From contig CM039514.1 in NCBI GenBank assembly GCA_022432975.1, forward strand, positions 8,849,519 to 8,913,518: a DNA stretch of 64,000 nucleotides, read 5' to 3'. This DNA is from Begonia masoniana. Its lineage: Eukaryota; Streptophyta; Magnoliopsida; Cucurbitales; Begoniaceae. Made by a program: the position numbers and the translations under genes. Below, piece by piece: positions 35,267-55,912 of this stretch; positions within the stretch are counted from its first letter, which is position 1; each line of letters starts with the position of its first letter. Below the pieces are notes generated by a model. It was given only the letters and a program-made list of their open reading frames with translations, did no database searches and was not told where the DNA came from.

Positions 35267-35566
35267 TTTCTGCTCCACATTTTCAAGCACCCAGAAAACC
35301 AAACCAGACCATGGGTAAGATATTCGACCCAAATCCAATTAAAATCCGACTCAAATTCCAAAAAATATTGGCTTATAACCAAAAATTGGCCCAAAACTCA
35401 ATAAAAACTCTGCCAGCAAAAAAAAAAATTATATAATTAATTTTTTATACAAAAAAATTAGAACGGAACTGGGAGTGGAACCAGATCGCGCCCACTTGTA
35501 CTAGCATGTAGTTCATCTTTTGACTCATTAATGATAAATTTGCCAAAAAAAAAAAAAACATAAAAA
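35267..35566. repeat. Direct repeat, copy 1, left of the 5S-like element
   Basis: A roughly 300-bp unit beginning tttctgctccacattttcaa and ending in an A-run plus cataaaa. It recurs at 35825-36117 with about 10% divergence (558-bp offset). It contains aaaaccaaaccagacc-type strings related to those at 6355 and 53380. No coding content. Confidence 0.85.
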
Positions 35567-35572
35567 GAGGGT

Positions 35573-35815
35573 CGTCACAATCCTACATCGTTTGGAGATG
35601 TATATGGAAATGAAACATATATAAAGGAACCCTCCCAAAATAGTAAGACGCGTTTTGGAGCACAATTAGCAACGGATCTCATAAGAACTCCAAAGTTAAA
35701 AAGTGCTCCGGCGAGAGCAGTATCATATTGGGTGACCGACTAAGAAGTTCAGGGGAGGATATTGGGTTACGGCTCAATCTCCAGAGCGAGCAATATCTTA
35801 CTGGGAAAAGAGGTC
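35573..35815 (+). mobile_element. Cassandra-type TRIM LTR (solo) with 5S rRNA-like segment
   Basis: The segment at 35674-35755 follows plant 5S rRNA: ggatct-cat-agaactccaaagttaa, then gcgagagcagta and ttgggtgacc, that is, most of the pol III internal promoter (A box, intermediate element, C box). Upstream, cacaatcctacatcgtttgg and gtaagacgcgttttggagca, and downstream ggctcaat...gagcgagcaatatcttactg, match the LTR pattern I recall for Cassandra, a plant TRIM family carrying 5S sequence in its LTRs. Only one LTR is seen, so it is a solo LTR; the exact ends are uncertain. Confidence 0.7.
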
Positions 35816-35824
35816 ATTATATGG

Positions 35825-36117
35825 TTTCTGTTCCACATTTTCAAGCACCCAAAAAGCTGAACCAGACCATGGGTAAGATATTTCGACCCAAATTTGATTA
35901 AAATCTAACTCAAAATCCAAAAAAAATGGCTTATAACAAAAAGTCGGCCCAAAACTCAACAAAAACTCTGCAAGAAAAAAAAATATATAATTAATTTTTT
36001 TACAAAAAATTAGAACGGAATTGGGAGTGGAACCGGACCGTGCCCACTTGTACTAGCATGTAGTTCATCTTTTGACTCAGTAATGATAAATTTGCCAAAA
36101 AAAAAAAAAACATAAAA
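35825..36117. repeat. Direct repeat, copy 2, right of the 5S-like element
   Basis: A diverged copy of 35267-35566 in the same orientation. Both copies end in the same A-run plus cataaaa, after which the flanks differ: 5S-like element after copy 1, unique DNA after copy 2. Confidence 0.85.
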
Positions 36118-37321
36118 TTTGTGCATATGGTCCCGTTGAATTTATCCTCTTTGTGCTATCCTTATTTGACATAGTAAATGAGCTTCAATTTTGGTTGTTC
36201 ACCCCATTCTGGAAGGGCTTAGAGCGTCAACTTCAATCTTCGCGAATACCACGTTTTGATTTGAAGTTGTTAATAATATTAAATTTGCAAAATATGGTAA
36301 TAATTTATGAAACTTTGTAATCTCTTCCAAGTTCCAAGAGCCTTAGTAATCTATGTAATGATTATTCATACGTGACTGTATTATGGTAAAATGACATAAG
36401 ATTTATGTTAATTGACATGTTACGAATTACATGCTAGAGAAATAAGTGTAACATGAATTCATTAATCATCAAAGTGAAGCCAATTTAGTTCGAACCTCGT
36501 CTAAACCAAATCGAGATTCCCATTTCGTCTCTAAACTTAGTGAGTGGACGACCAAGTTAATTGTTATGTGAGGATTTTAAGTGCATCTCTACTAATCTTA
36601 CATTAGAATCATGGATTTATAAAACTCAAACTAACCTAAAAAGAATCGAACATAACAAATTTGGTGAAATCGACTTGTCAAGTGCGGTTAAATATCGTGC
36701 GAGGTCCAAATAAAATTAACGAATTCAAGAGGATAATAATATGAATCTCCTTCGTGACCTTGTTTTATGTAAATATTTACCTGAAAAAATAAAAAATATT
36801 AAATATTTGAATCTCAAACTTCTCAATAACAAATCAAATAACACCGAGTAGTTTTGCATAGACGAATTAAAATGTTTTAAGCGGATTATTCGTGTACATT
36901 TTTATACTATAGTAAAAGAAAATATTAAAAAATATAATTCGACTCATTTTTTAATATTCGTGACATCAAAGTCATTCTAAGTACATTTCCACTTATCTTA
37001 CATTAAAATTAACGATCAAGCAAACATAACTGTAAGTGTTTAGGTAGCTTCTTTGTTAAAATCAAACACGAATACAAAAAAAAAAAAAAAAAACAAACAG
37101 TTAAACTTTAAGATTTTACGCGAAAAACCTTAACATGTAAAAAATTACAACTAATACGAAAAATTTATTATCATAATTAAGGATTATAGTAATTGATGCG
37201 AGTCAAAACATAATATATTTTACTCGTATACAAAAACCATAAAATAAATCCATATTGCGGGGCTGTATTGATTCATTCGCTGGCGCCTCGTGATCCTACA
37301 AAAATATTTGATAGTATTTAT

Positions 37322-37476
37322 TTTTATAAGAATAATGTTACGTTTAAATTTTATTTATATTATTTATTTTTATTTTATGATGTGTCAAATAATTATTAAT
37401 ATAATTAATGACTTATATTACATATTATAATTTATTATATTAATTATATAAATTATTATTAGCTGAATAGAAAATA
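37322..37476. repeat. MITE-like family B, copy 3
   Basis: AT-rich imperfect palindrome: aaattttatttatattattt on the left against the inverted gaaaataaatataattt on the right, with the family's aatataattaat and aatttattatattaattata centre. More diverged than the copies at 33393 and 33601. Confidence 0.4.
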
Positions 37477-37703
37477 AATATAATTTTTTGAGGCCCTGTA
37501 AATTTTTGGACTTGTCCCAAAGTTTTAACAATAGTGTATTCAGAACCCAACAATTATATAGTGCACGAAAAAATCAATATATTTTTTTGTCACTAGAAAG
37601 GGTATTATCGTCTTTTGCTTTATACTCTCCCCATTGACGTGTCGTACGAGTTCGATCCTGCACTGTGCCACCAACACGTACATCAGATCTGCATCTGCTC
37701 CAT

Positions 37704-37727
37704 CTCTCTCTCTCTCTCTCTCCCTCT
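37704..37727 (+). promoter_or_regulatory. CT microsatellite in the XRN4 leader
   Basis: A (CT)n run about 35 bases before the start codon, in the expected 5' untranslated leader. Pyrimidine-rich leaders are common in plant genes; no further function is claimed. No clear TATA box was assigned upstream. Confidence 0.5.
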
Positions 37728-37760
37728 ACTGGAAGTCCAAAGGTCGAGTTAGGCTTTTCA

Positions 37761-48489
<10,729 letters not shown>

Positions 48490-49484
48490 AACAAGTTCAT
48501 CCAGAGAAGGCACGAGTAGCACGGTGGTGAGCCAGAATGGGGAAACCGACTATAGGTTTTGTTTGCATGACTCATCTTGCCAAATCATTTTAGGGGCTCC
48601 ACATGAGAAGTAATTTCTCTAATTCTTCTCTTCTTTAAGCTTTTCTGTTTAATACCAGGATAGACACGTATAAGCTCCTGTTTTGAGCCATAAGCAAGAA
48701 GAGCTTCATTCTTCAATTCGGGTTGTAATGCGCTGACAAGACCAACTGACACGACTCGGGATTGTGCAAAATTCATAGAGAATCAAGCTCAAACAAGTAA
48801 TAGAGGTTCGACTTTACCTCCAATCTTATCATTTTAGTATTCGTATCCACTATATCATTAGGAGAATGAAATCAATCAAAAGGAAGTGATGAATTTGGTT
48901 GAAACGCAGATTCTGCTTCTTTGTAGGTTGAAAACATCAATGGAAAGTTAGACACTGCTTCTGTAAAATGTGCTTTTGAAATTGTTTCCCATCTATAAAA
49001 AGACAAGTCATTGCTTTCAAAAAGAGTTTTATGTTTTCTACTTATTTCATTGCTGATGATCCATGCCCAATTATTATTTGTGCTCACTCGATACTCACTC
49101 TTCCTCGGCTCTTAATGCATCTTGTTTATTGACATTCTGCCGATCGCACTCTGCATAGATGTTGATTAATGTTTCTTATCCCTTCTAACAGTCGCATATC
49201 AGCAACTTACCATAGTTTGCTTTGAAAAGCTTATGAAATGACGGCATATGAATAAGTCGAAAACGAGCTTAATTTGATTGGGACACAAATTTATCAACGA
49301 ACTTATCAAATTGTACAAATGCTTCCATCTAATCACCATGATTGTCAAGAGAATTCAATTCCAACATGGTTTCATAGCAAGTAAAGAGATGTCATATGAT
49401 TTCATCAAGATGCCTGTGTACACGATCTGATAGATGAGTAGCTGGATCATACCATAAAAATGGCTGCAATAGCAGCAACATCAA

Positions 49485-49524
<40 letters not shown>

Positions 49525-49725
49525 CTGTGAACTCCCAAATATAAGCTCAGAAAGCCACTTCTCACGATCATGGCGTTAGCCAAAAGAACTTTAAAGCTGA
49601 AGTGCAAACTATACAACCCCCTTTTCCAATTAAAGAGTCCAGTCGAATCATCATATTTGACAATTGAATTCAATGCCAAAACATTTTCACACTGAACAAA
49701 GAGCAAAATATTCTTACCAGCTGCA
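48490..49725. other. Gap between convergent XRN4 and RBD1 genes
   Basis: Holds both 3' untranslated regions. The only marked structure is a compound microsatellite at 49485-49524, (TC)n followed by (TA)n. No gene or element was recognised. Confidence 0.6.
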
Positions 49726-50307
49726 TTATTGCAAGAAGTAGCCAGACAAGAACAAAACAAAGAAAAACAACAAACTCCCATAAATAAGCAAAGCCTTCTG
49801 TCCAGACGTAAGAGCATTTCCACCCAATCCATACTGCTGATTTTGAGCAAATCCTGCAATTTCCACGCTCTTACTCACAAAAAAACTCTTCGCTGCCCCA
49901 CAAGTAGGACATCTCCAATCTTCCGGGAGCTTCTCAAATTGCAATCCAGGAGGAATCGGATATGACGAGTCACCGACTGCTTCATCAAATTTATGACCAC
50001 AAGATCTGCACTCGTAGATCCCAGTATTCAGTACAGCAAATTTCTCCTCCAATCTACGCTTATCGAAGTTTTCAGGTTCTTGAGGAGGTGAATCGAATTG
50101 GTCCGAAGTGGGTTTATCCTCTTTGGAAACATCAGTAGAGTAGGATGTGAGTTGTGGTCTGAAAGCTCTCTGAGGGACGAAATTAGGGGAAAATTTGGAA
50201 ATCAGAGGTGGGTTAGCCAGGAGGATTCTGGGTTTTCGAGGAACAGGCCGGGAGAGTGAAGTGGAGGGATGAAACGAGAAACTGGGTCTTACAGTAGCAC
50301 AAGCCAT
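49726..50307 (-). CDS. RBD1: Plastid membrane-anchored rubredoxin (RBD1)
   Basis: Small iron protein of the thylakoid membrane needed for photosystem II assembly in green plants and algae (known for the RBD1 family). A single exon encodes 193 residues. Residues 1 to about 50 are rich in S, P and R with few acids, a plastid transit peptide. The rubredoxin fold is at about 95-143, with the four iron cysteines at 100, 103, 133 and 136 (YECRSCG and WRCPTCG). The conserved linker EIAGFAQNQQYGLGGNALTSG precedes a C-terminal membrane helix at about 172-192. I chose the ATG at 50307 (MACATVRPSF); an in-frame ATG seven codons upstream gives MSISREK first and cannot be excluded. Confidence 0.93.
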   Translation of the reverse strand: MACATVRPSFSFHPSTSLSRPVPRKPRILLANPPLISKFSPNFVPQRAFRPQLTSYSTDVSKEDKPTSDQFDSPPQEPENFDKRRLEEKFAVLNTGIYECRSCGHKFDEAVGDSSYPIPPGLQFEKLPEDWRCPTCGAAKSFFVSKSVEIAGFAQNQQYGLGGNALTSGQKALLIYGSLLFFFVLFLSGYFLQ

Positions 50308-50529
50308 TTTCTCTCTAGAAATTGACAAAATGGAAGAACCAACGGAGTTTGTTTCACATACGAATGGTTTTGAGGTGGGTTACTGGTGGTTTTGTGATTT
50401 GAGACGAAGAAGATTCAAAATAGTCGTGAAATTCCGAATGGCATATGCTGATTCTGAGAAAGACATGGATAAGGTTGTGTGGTCATCACTCGTTGGACTC
50501 CTCTTCGGACTCTTAAATTTCAGTTAAAT

Positions 50530-51927
50530 AGAGATGAAACCGGCCCGAACAAATAACAAAATAAAGTAGAAATAGACCAACGTTGCATTGACAAACATCA
50601 TTTTATAGTCTAATTTTACGTCTGACGACTGAAATAACCAAAACGAACTTAAAAACTTTGCAGCAAACTAATTTAAAGAGATTTGGATGGAGCCTAATGT
50701 AAAAATATTTGACTCGACTCGAGGCTGAATCGAATGAAATGTCACGAAACTAACAAGATGATTATAGTTTTCACTAATTTTTCAACTTATATATATTTCT
50801 CAAAATATACATTAGACCTTTTAGTTCAGGTCTAAACTAAACACTTAACAAGGCTAGGCAGACCCAAAATGATTCTTAATATAGAAGAACAATGGAAAAT
50901 GGTTCAAGGGTTGTTGTCACCAAATTGAACAAACCAATGAAGTAAAAATAGAAACTTGAACTTTGAAGATTTTCACCCCTTGCTCAGTTGAATACAATTG
51001 AGTCAATGATAACATAATATAGAACAACAAATAAGAATTTATCATCACCAGTAAATAAGACTTCCTCAAATAAAACAAGTATATCACTCCCCTGTCCAAG
51101 TGTTTTGTGCATCAGAATACTGTAAAATCCAATAGGAGATTCATCTACAGATTGGAAACTAGGATTCAAAATGCAATCCTCATAAAAAATGAACATTACA
51201 ACATAGAAAAACATTTAATATGAACAAGCTTCTCTAATAGTGAACTAGCAGCCTACGGTAATTCATCAAGCACACTCACTGTCCTCAAATACTGAGGCAA
51301 AGAAATTATGAAATATACATTATTTCATTAAAATTGTAAGAAGTAATAAGATGGAATTACCAACCATGAGAAACTTAATCAGATATGTTAGTTGTAAGAT
51401 ACGAACAGAACAGAAAGTTTGAGCCTAAGTTCACATCTGACATAATAATGGAGTTTAGACAGAAGAATAGAACATAAGAAACAAAAACATGAATTTTTTG
51501 GTATATGTAGTATTGAATTTACATCGACACTATTTGAACCAAACAAGATAAAACATGCATAAAATAAATAAAATGAAATCCCCATACAGAACATGAACAT
51601 GGATTACTATAAACGCCTTCTTCTACCGGTGGCTTGGCATTTCACACTGTTCTCGATCACATTTAGCAGTAGCAATGATAACTTAGTTGTCATGAATCCT
51701 AATGTTATAAATATTCATTCAAACCATTGTTTCAAACTACTACCTAAACACATATAATGGACAGCATAAAATATGAACATGCTTAATCCATGATTCAGAG
51801 ACTAAATAATTGATCTTATTGGGTCAAATCAACAAAATAGGTAAAATTAAGAACATACTAGTTCTAGCTACCCTATCACAAACTTCTAATAAGGAAAAAT
51901 TCCAATAACTTACAACAGATTTTTTAT
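50530..51927. other. Gap upstream of RBD1 and downstream of the GeBP-like gene, no gene seen
   Basis: AT-rich DNA with no convincing coding region on either strand and no clear repeat. It includes the RBD1 promoter side and the GeBP-like 3' untranslated region. Confidence 0.4.
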
Positions 51928-53145
51928 TTATCGCCTTCTTGCATCACCATCCATCAATCTCAACTCTGCCAATGTAGTCTTAATTTGATCCTGGACTAGC
52001 TCCAGGCGCTTTGAATAAACCTCCAGCTCCAGTATCTGCTGCTTCCTCCATCTCTCGTCTGTGATTTCCACTCCATTCCTGAACACCCCACCAAAGCTCA
52101 ATGGCATTGAATTCAATGCCAATCCACCAAAACCTCTTACTCCCACAATTCCCACCAATCGTGCTATTCAACAACTCCTTAAACAATGGCGATAAGCAAC
52201 TCCTCACGGTCTCCTCAATCAACCCCGACATGTTACTCATATTGCCATTATGAAAACTACTCTTATCCTTCTTCTGAGTTTCATAAGTTGGGGGTGTCTC
52301 GATAGTTTGCAATCCTGCTTTAGACCTGGATCGTTTCCGTGATTTTAATGGGGTTGGCGTCCTTTTCTCCCCACTGTTCCCCATCATTTCCTCATCTTTG
52401 ATTTCGATATTATTGGAAAGAAGATTGGGATCATCGTCGTCTAAAGCGTTGTCTACACCTGTTGGAACAATGTTACTCCAGATCTTGCGGGAGATTTCGA
52501 AGGCGGCATGATCGTGGGGGGTTTTGAAATTGAAGTCTTTTCCCAAGCTAATCTTTTCCATGACGTTACGGTACTTCTTCTTCAACCTCCGGAGCTTCTC
52601 CACCAGTTGATTTTTGTTGAAGTCTAACTGAAGCTTCGACTTGATCTGGTCGTAAAACAAAGCAGTATCATATTGATGATGATGAGAGCTACCTCGATGC
52701 GCGGTATAATCAAGGAACCCTTGCAAAAGACCGATCTCATCCTCATCCGTCCACAGCCTCTGGAAGAGCTTCCGAGCTTCATCCATCGGTTTCTTCTCCT
52801 CCTGCACAATTAAAGGCTCGGTAACAGTACTCTCAAACCTCTGACGCTGCGAATTAGTGCTCGAAACATTGACGTTCGAGGCTGTGGTAGTCGGTGGATC
52901 CCCGTTTAGGCACAGAATTAACCAAAATCGGACCGCTTACGGCTACAGAAACCGAACTTTCAGCAACCGTAACCGCACCGCCGAAGGAAGTCGAAGGAGA
53001 GGCTGAATTAACATCGCCGTTCATTTCTTCCTCTTCGTCGTCGTCGTCGTCGTCTTCGTCTTCATCTTCGTCCTCGTCAATTGACTCCTCCGTCGTCGTC
53101 GAGGTCTTCATCAGGGAAGACGGTGTCCTCCTGCTCGGAAGCCAT
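51928..53145 (-). CDS. GeBP/GPL-like (DUF573) transcription factor with three apparent frameshifts
   Basis: Plant-only nuclear DNA-binding family. An intronless reading frame is broken into pieces. MASEQEDTVFPDEDL begins at 53145. An acidic D/E-rich stretch (about 53100-53020) then continues in another frame. The DNA-binding block is in a third segment: KLFQRLWTDEDEIGLLQGFLDY, ALFYDQIKSKL, QLVEKLRRLKKKYRNV, AAFEISRKIW. The C-terminal leucine-zipper-like block WRKQQILELEVYSKRLELVQD to the stop at 51928 is in another frame. Shifts are needed at about 53085-53100, 52915-52925 and 52140-52160. All family blocks are otherwise intact and in order, so assembly indels are as likely as loss of function. 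The central region also has a basic SRKRSRSKAG stretch, a likely nuclear signal. Confidence 0.8.
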
Positions 53146-53146
53146 T

Positions 53147-53261
53147 AGAGAGAGAGAGAGAGAGGAGATCAAAGGCAATGGAATTAGCGAGAGAAAGGGC
53201 GAGAAATTGGTTCAGAACAGAGGTGGTTAGGTTTGGGTGGGTGCGAGGGAGAAAGGCAGAG

Positions 53262-53294
<33 letters not shown>
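53147..53294 (-). repeat. Two GA/CT microsatellites in the GeBP-like leader/promoter
   Basis: (GA)n runs at about 53148-53165 and 53262-53294 on the plus strand, that is, CT-rich on the gene strand, immediately upstream of the ATG at 53145. GAGA/CT tracts of this type are frequent in plant leaders. Confidence 0.7.
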
Positions 53295-53297
<3 letters not shown>

Positions 53298-53379
53298 GGC
53301 TCACGAGGGTTGGACTTTGACCTGTAAGCCAGATGTTTTGACGTACAATTACAATTTAAGCTCCTTCCAGGGGTAGGAG

Positions 53380-53880
53380 TGCAATGACCCGGTTCGTTTT
53401 AGTTTTGTAATAGATCGAACCAAACTGAGTCCCGTCAATTTGAAACCGAAATTAGATTTTTTTTTTTGGGGTGCAACCACCCGAACCAAATTATAATTAG
53501 ATTTTTAATTATGGAAAATTAAATTAATTAGATTCTCAAATTATAATTCAAAATTTAATTCTCATTATTTCCAATCAATCATAATTTCATTACTTATTAC
53601 TAACAATAAAATTACAATTAAATATGATTAACTATAATAAATGCTATCGAAATTGAACTTAAAAATTTAATAAAAATTTTCAATTGATTCGCACTAAAAA
53701 TTGATTTTTTTAAAGTCTTATGATAATTTGGTTCTATTAGGCTACTTTTGGTTTTGCGTATGTCCAATCGAAACCAAATCAAATTTTATTGACTTTCAAA
53801 TTTTAAAACCGAATGTCGGTTGGTTGGACTTTGAAACCAACTAAATCTGAACTGAACCGCTCGGTTTGTTTGGTTTGTCG
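53380..53880. repeat. Block of GGTTCGGTTT-type strings
   Basis: Begins gacccggttcgttttagttt, with later cggttggttggactttgaaa and gctcggtttgtttggtttgt, and inverted gaaccaaa strings inside. Similar blocks occur at 6355-6500, 20650-20705 and 35150-35470. Probably a dispersed transposon family with degenerate ends; no coding content. Confidence 0.4.
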
Positions 53881-55560
53881 ATTCATATAAGTGTAGGATC
53901 GTTATTGTCTAAGAAGAGGGGTGAATTAGAAATTTCTTGCCTTAATTAAACTTTATTTAAACAATATAAATTACTTAAGGTATTGTTTACTTCTCTCTAT
54001 TATGCAGTTACTAAATTTATAGCAAACACACAGTCAAAGCAAAGTAAGAGATAGAGAGGAAAAATAACACCAGAGTTTTTACGTGGTTCGGCCAAAACCT
54101 GTCTACGTCCACGCTTCAAGGTTCCCCCCTTGAAGATTTACTACTTCTTCTCAACGATAATTCCAGATCAAACTTCACGGGCGTTGATCAACAGCCTTAC
54201 AACTCTGGATTGAACTTTCACGGGCGTCAATCCACTGCCTTTACACTGATTGATTCACGGGCGTCAATCACAGCCTTTACACTGATTGATCTTCACGGGC
54301 GTCAATCACAGCCTTTTACAGTTTTACAGATAAGAATATTTAGCCCAAATACTACACTCTCTCAAGATAGATCTCAAGTTCAGGAATAAAGAGATGTAGA
54401 ATAACAGAGAGTATTCGAAGTAGATTGCTCGGTAGAATTCGAAGATTGATTTCCTCAAAAGTTTTTTTTTCGAGCTAAACCTCTCGGCTTATATACTCTG
54501 TCTCTTCTAGGCTCAGAAACTTGAAAATGCTCCATATCCGAATGTAGAAATTATATGACCGTTGGAGAAGCATTTGTGTACATAACTTGCTAGCCGTTGC
54601 ATTATGGAATAGCTTTCTCTCGCAACCATTAATGGCGGAGTTAAAGCTTTGGACGACTGTCACTGTCGCTCTCAGTCTTTTAAACTTTGGCGCTAAGACT
54701 TTGGATGTTTGCGCTATTCCATTAATGTGGACAACTGTGTCTGATTCGGGAGTGTGGACGACGATGTCATTCATTGTCGTGGACGATTGCGTTCCCTTTG
54801 AGCATGGACGATAACCTTTCCTTTGCACGTGGACACAACGTCTTCTTTTGAACGTGGACGATAAGCTTTCCTTCGAACGTGGACAATAAGATTTGACTTG
54901 ATGAATGACTAATGAAGCCGACTTAAAAAGGCACCTGACATTCACGTGGCAATGTGGACGACTGATATCTTTTATACTATTCTGTCTCAGCCGTGGACGA
55001 TTGAATCTAACACCACCTGACTTTCACGTGACACATTAACATCCGCGTGGACAATTGCGAAAGGCTTTGAAAGTCTGCCAGCGATGGATGTAGTTCTTGT
55101 CATCTAGCTATCGGCAGAAAGAACTCTTTGGAAGACTTTGCTGGCGGATGATGTTGTCGTTAAACGACTTTACTTTTTGTCGTTTAGCGATCGGTGGACG
55201 TCTTCATTCAAGTCTTCCGCTTTTGTTGTTTAGCGATCGGTGGACGTCTTCGTTCAAGTCTTCATTCAAAACTTCACCGGTGGACGTATTCGTTTATCGA
55301 TTTTTCAGCCCTGTTAAAAACTATACAGCCTTGTATACTTAACCACATTCATTAGATAACTAAAATACCCTTCAAGGGTATTTCCAATAGATTAAACTCA
55401 ACTGCATAATTCATTATTCACATTTAATAAACATAATCAAATTATATTACAGACATATAAACACATCATCAAAAATATATTTAGACTTAAACACTATTTA
55501 AGTCAACAATAAGTTTGAACACCTCTATAGGGGAGTGTCTTTTTATAACAATCTTCTCCT
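53880..55560. repeat. Repeat-rich transposon-derived segment
   Basis: Contains agagtttttacgtggttcgg and cctgtctacgtccacg, strings I associate with plant transposable elements. These are followed by four copies of a cacgggcgt-caatca minisatellite (starting 54176, 54219, 54256, 54294) and, from 54650 to 55290, more than ten GTGGAC(G/A)A strings at irregular spacing. No primer site, paired LTR or open frame of note was found, so the element type is open. Confidence 0.5.
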
Positions 55561-55912
55561 CTACCTTTTGATATCAACAAGTATAAGCATTATTATTTAA
55601 GTTAAATTCATAATGTAATATAATCTACTTTACAAAGTTGATGATTTTTCGATTTCGCATATGTGCTGCAATTCTTCCAAATTCAATAAAGAAATTGAAC
55701 TTATGATTATCTATTGGGTCTAGAAGTGGGGTAAAATTAGAAATAAAGTTTGTTATGTACATTTCACGCGATGAATTTAAGAGATTAATTAACGACAATG
55801 GTATATTTGCTGATAGTAAAAAGATAAATGTCTATTTCGTTAAAAAGATTGAAGATGTCCGTTGTAAATAGTTTCAAAGATTACAGTATAAATTACACTT
55901 TGACGTTAATAT

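Larger units (their letters stand above)
33030..37640. other. 4.6-kb intergenic region between divergent WDR48 and XRN4 genes
   Basis: No gene. The region is mostly small repeats, listed separately: two head-to-tail family B foldbacks, a 72-bp tandem duplication, a family A foldback, two direct repeats flanking a 5S-like element, and a third family B copy. From 36118 to 37320 it is AT-rich, with an A19 run near 37076 and nothing else recognisable. The XRN4 promoter is at the right edge. Confidence 0.6.

Noticed and set aside
35674..35755. Functional 5S rRNA gene
   Set aside because: Several mismatches, missing 5' third and 3' end of 5S rRNA, and LTR-like flanks; a transposon-borne 5S-like segment is the better reading.
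50330..50527. 65-residue open frame directly upstream of RBD1 on the plus strand (MEEPTEFVSHTNG...)
   Set aside because: It lies in the RBD1 leader/promoter, has no family match I know, and starts almost exactly at the RBD1 upstream ATG; most likely chance.
54176..54320. CRISPR-like array
   Set aside because: Units are degenerate, there are no unique spacers or cas genes, and the genome is a plant nucleus.
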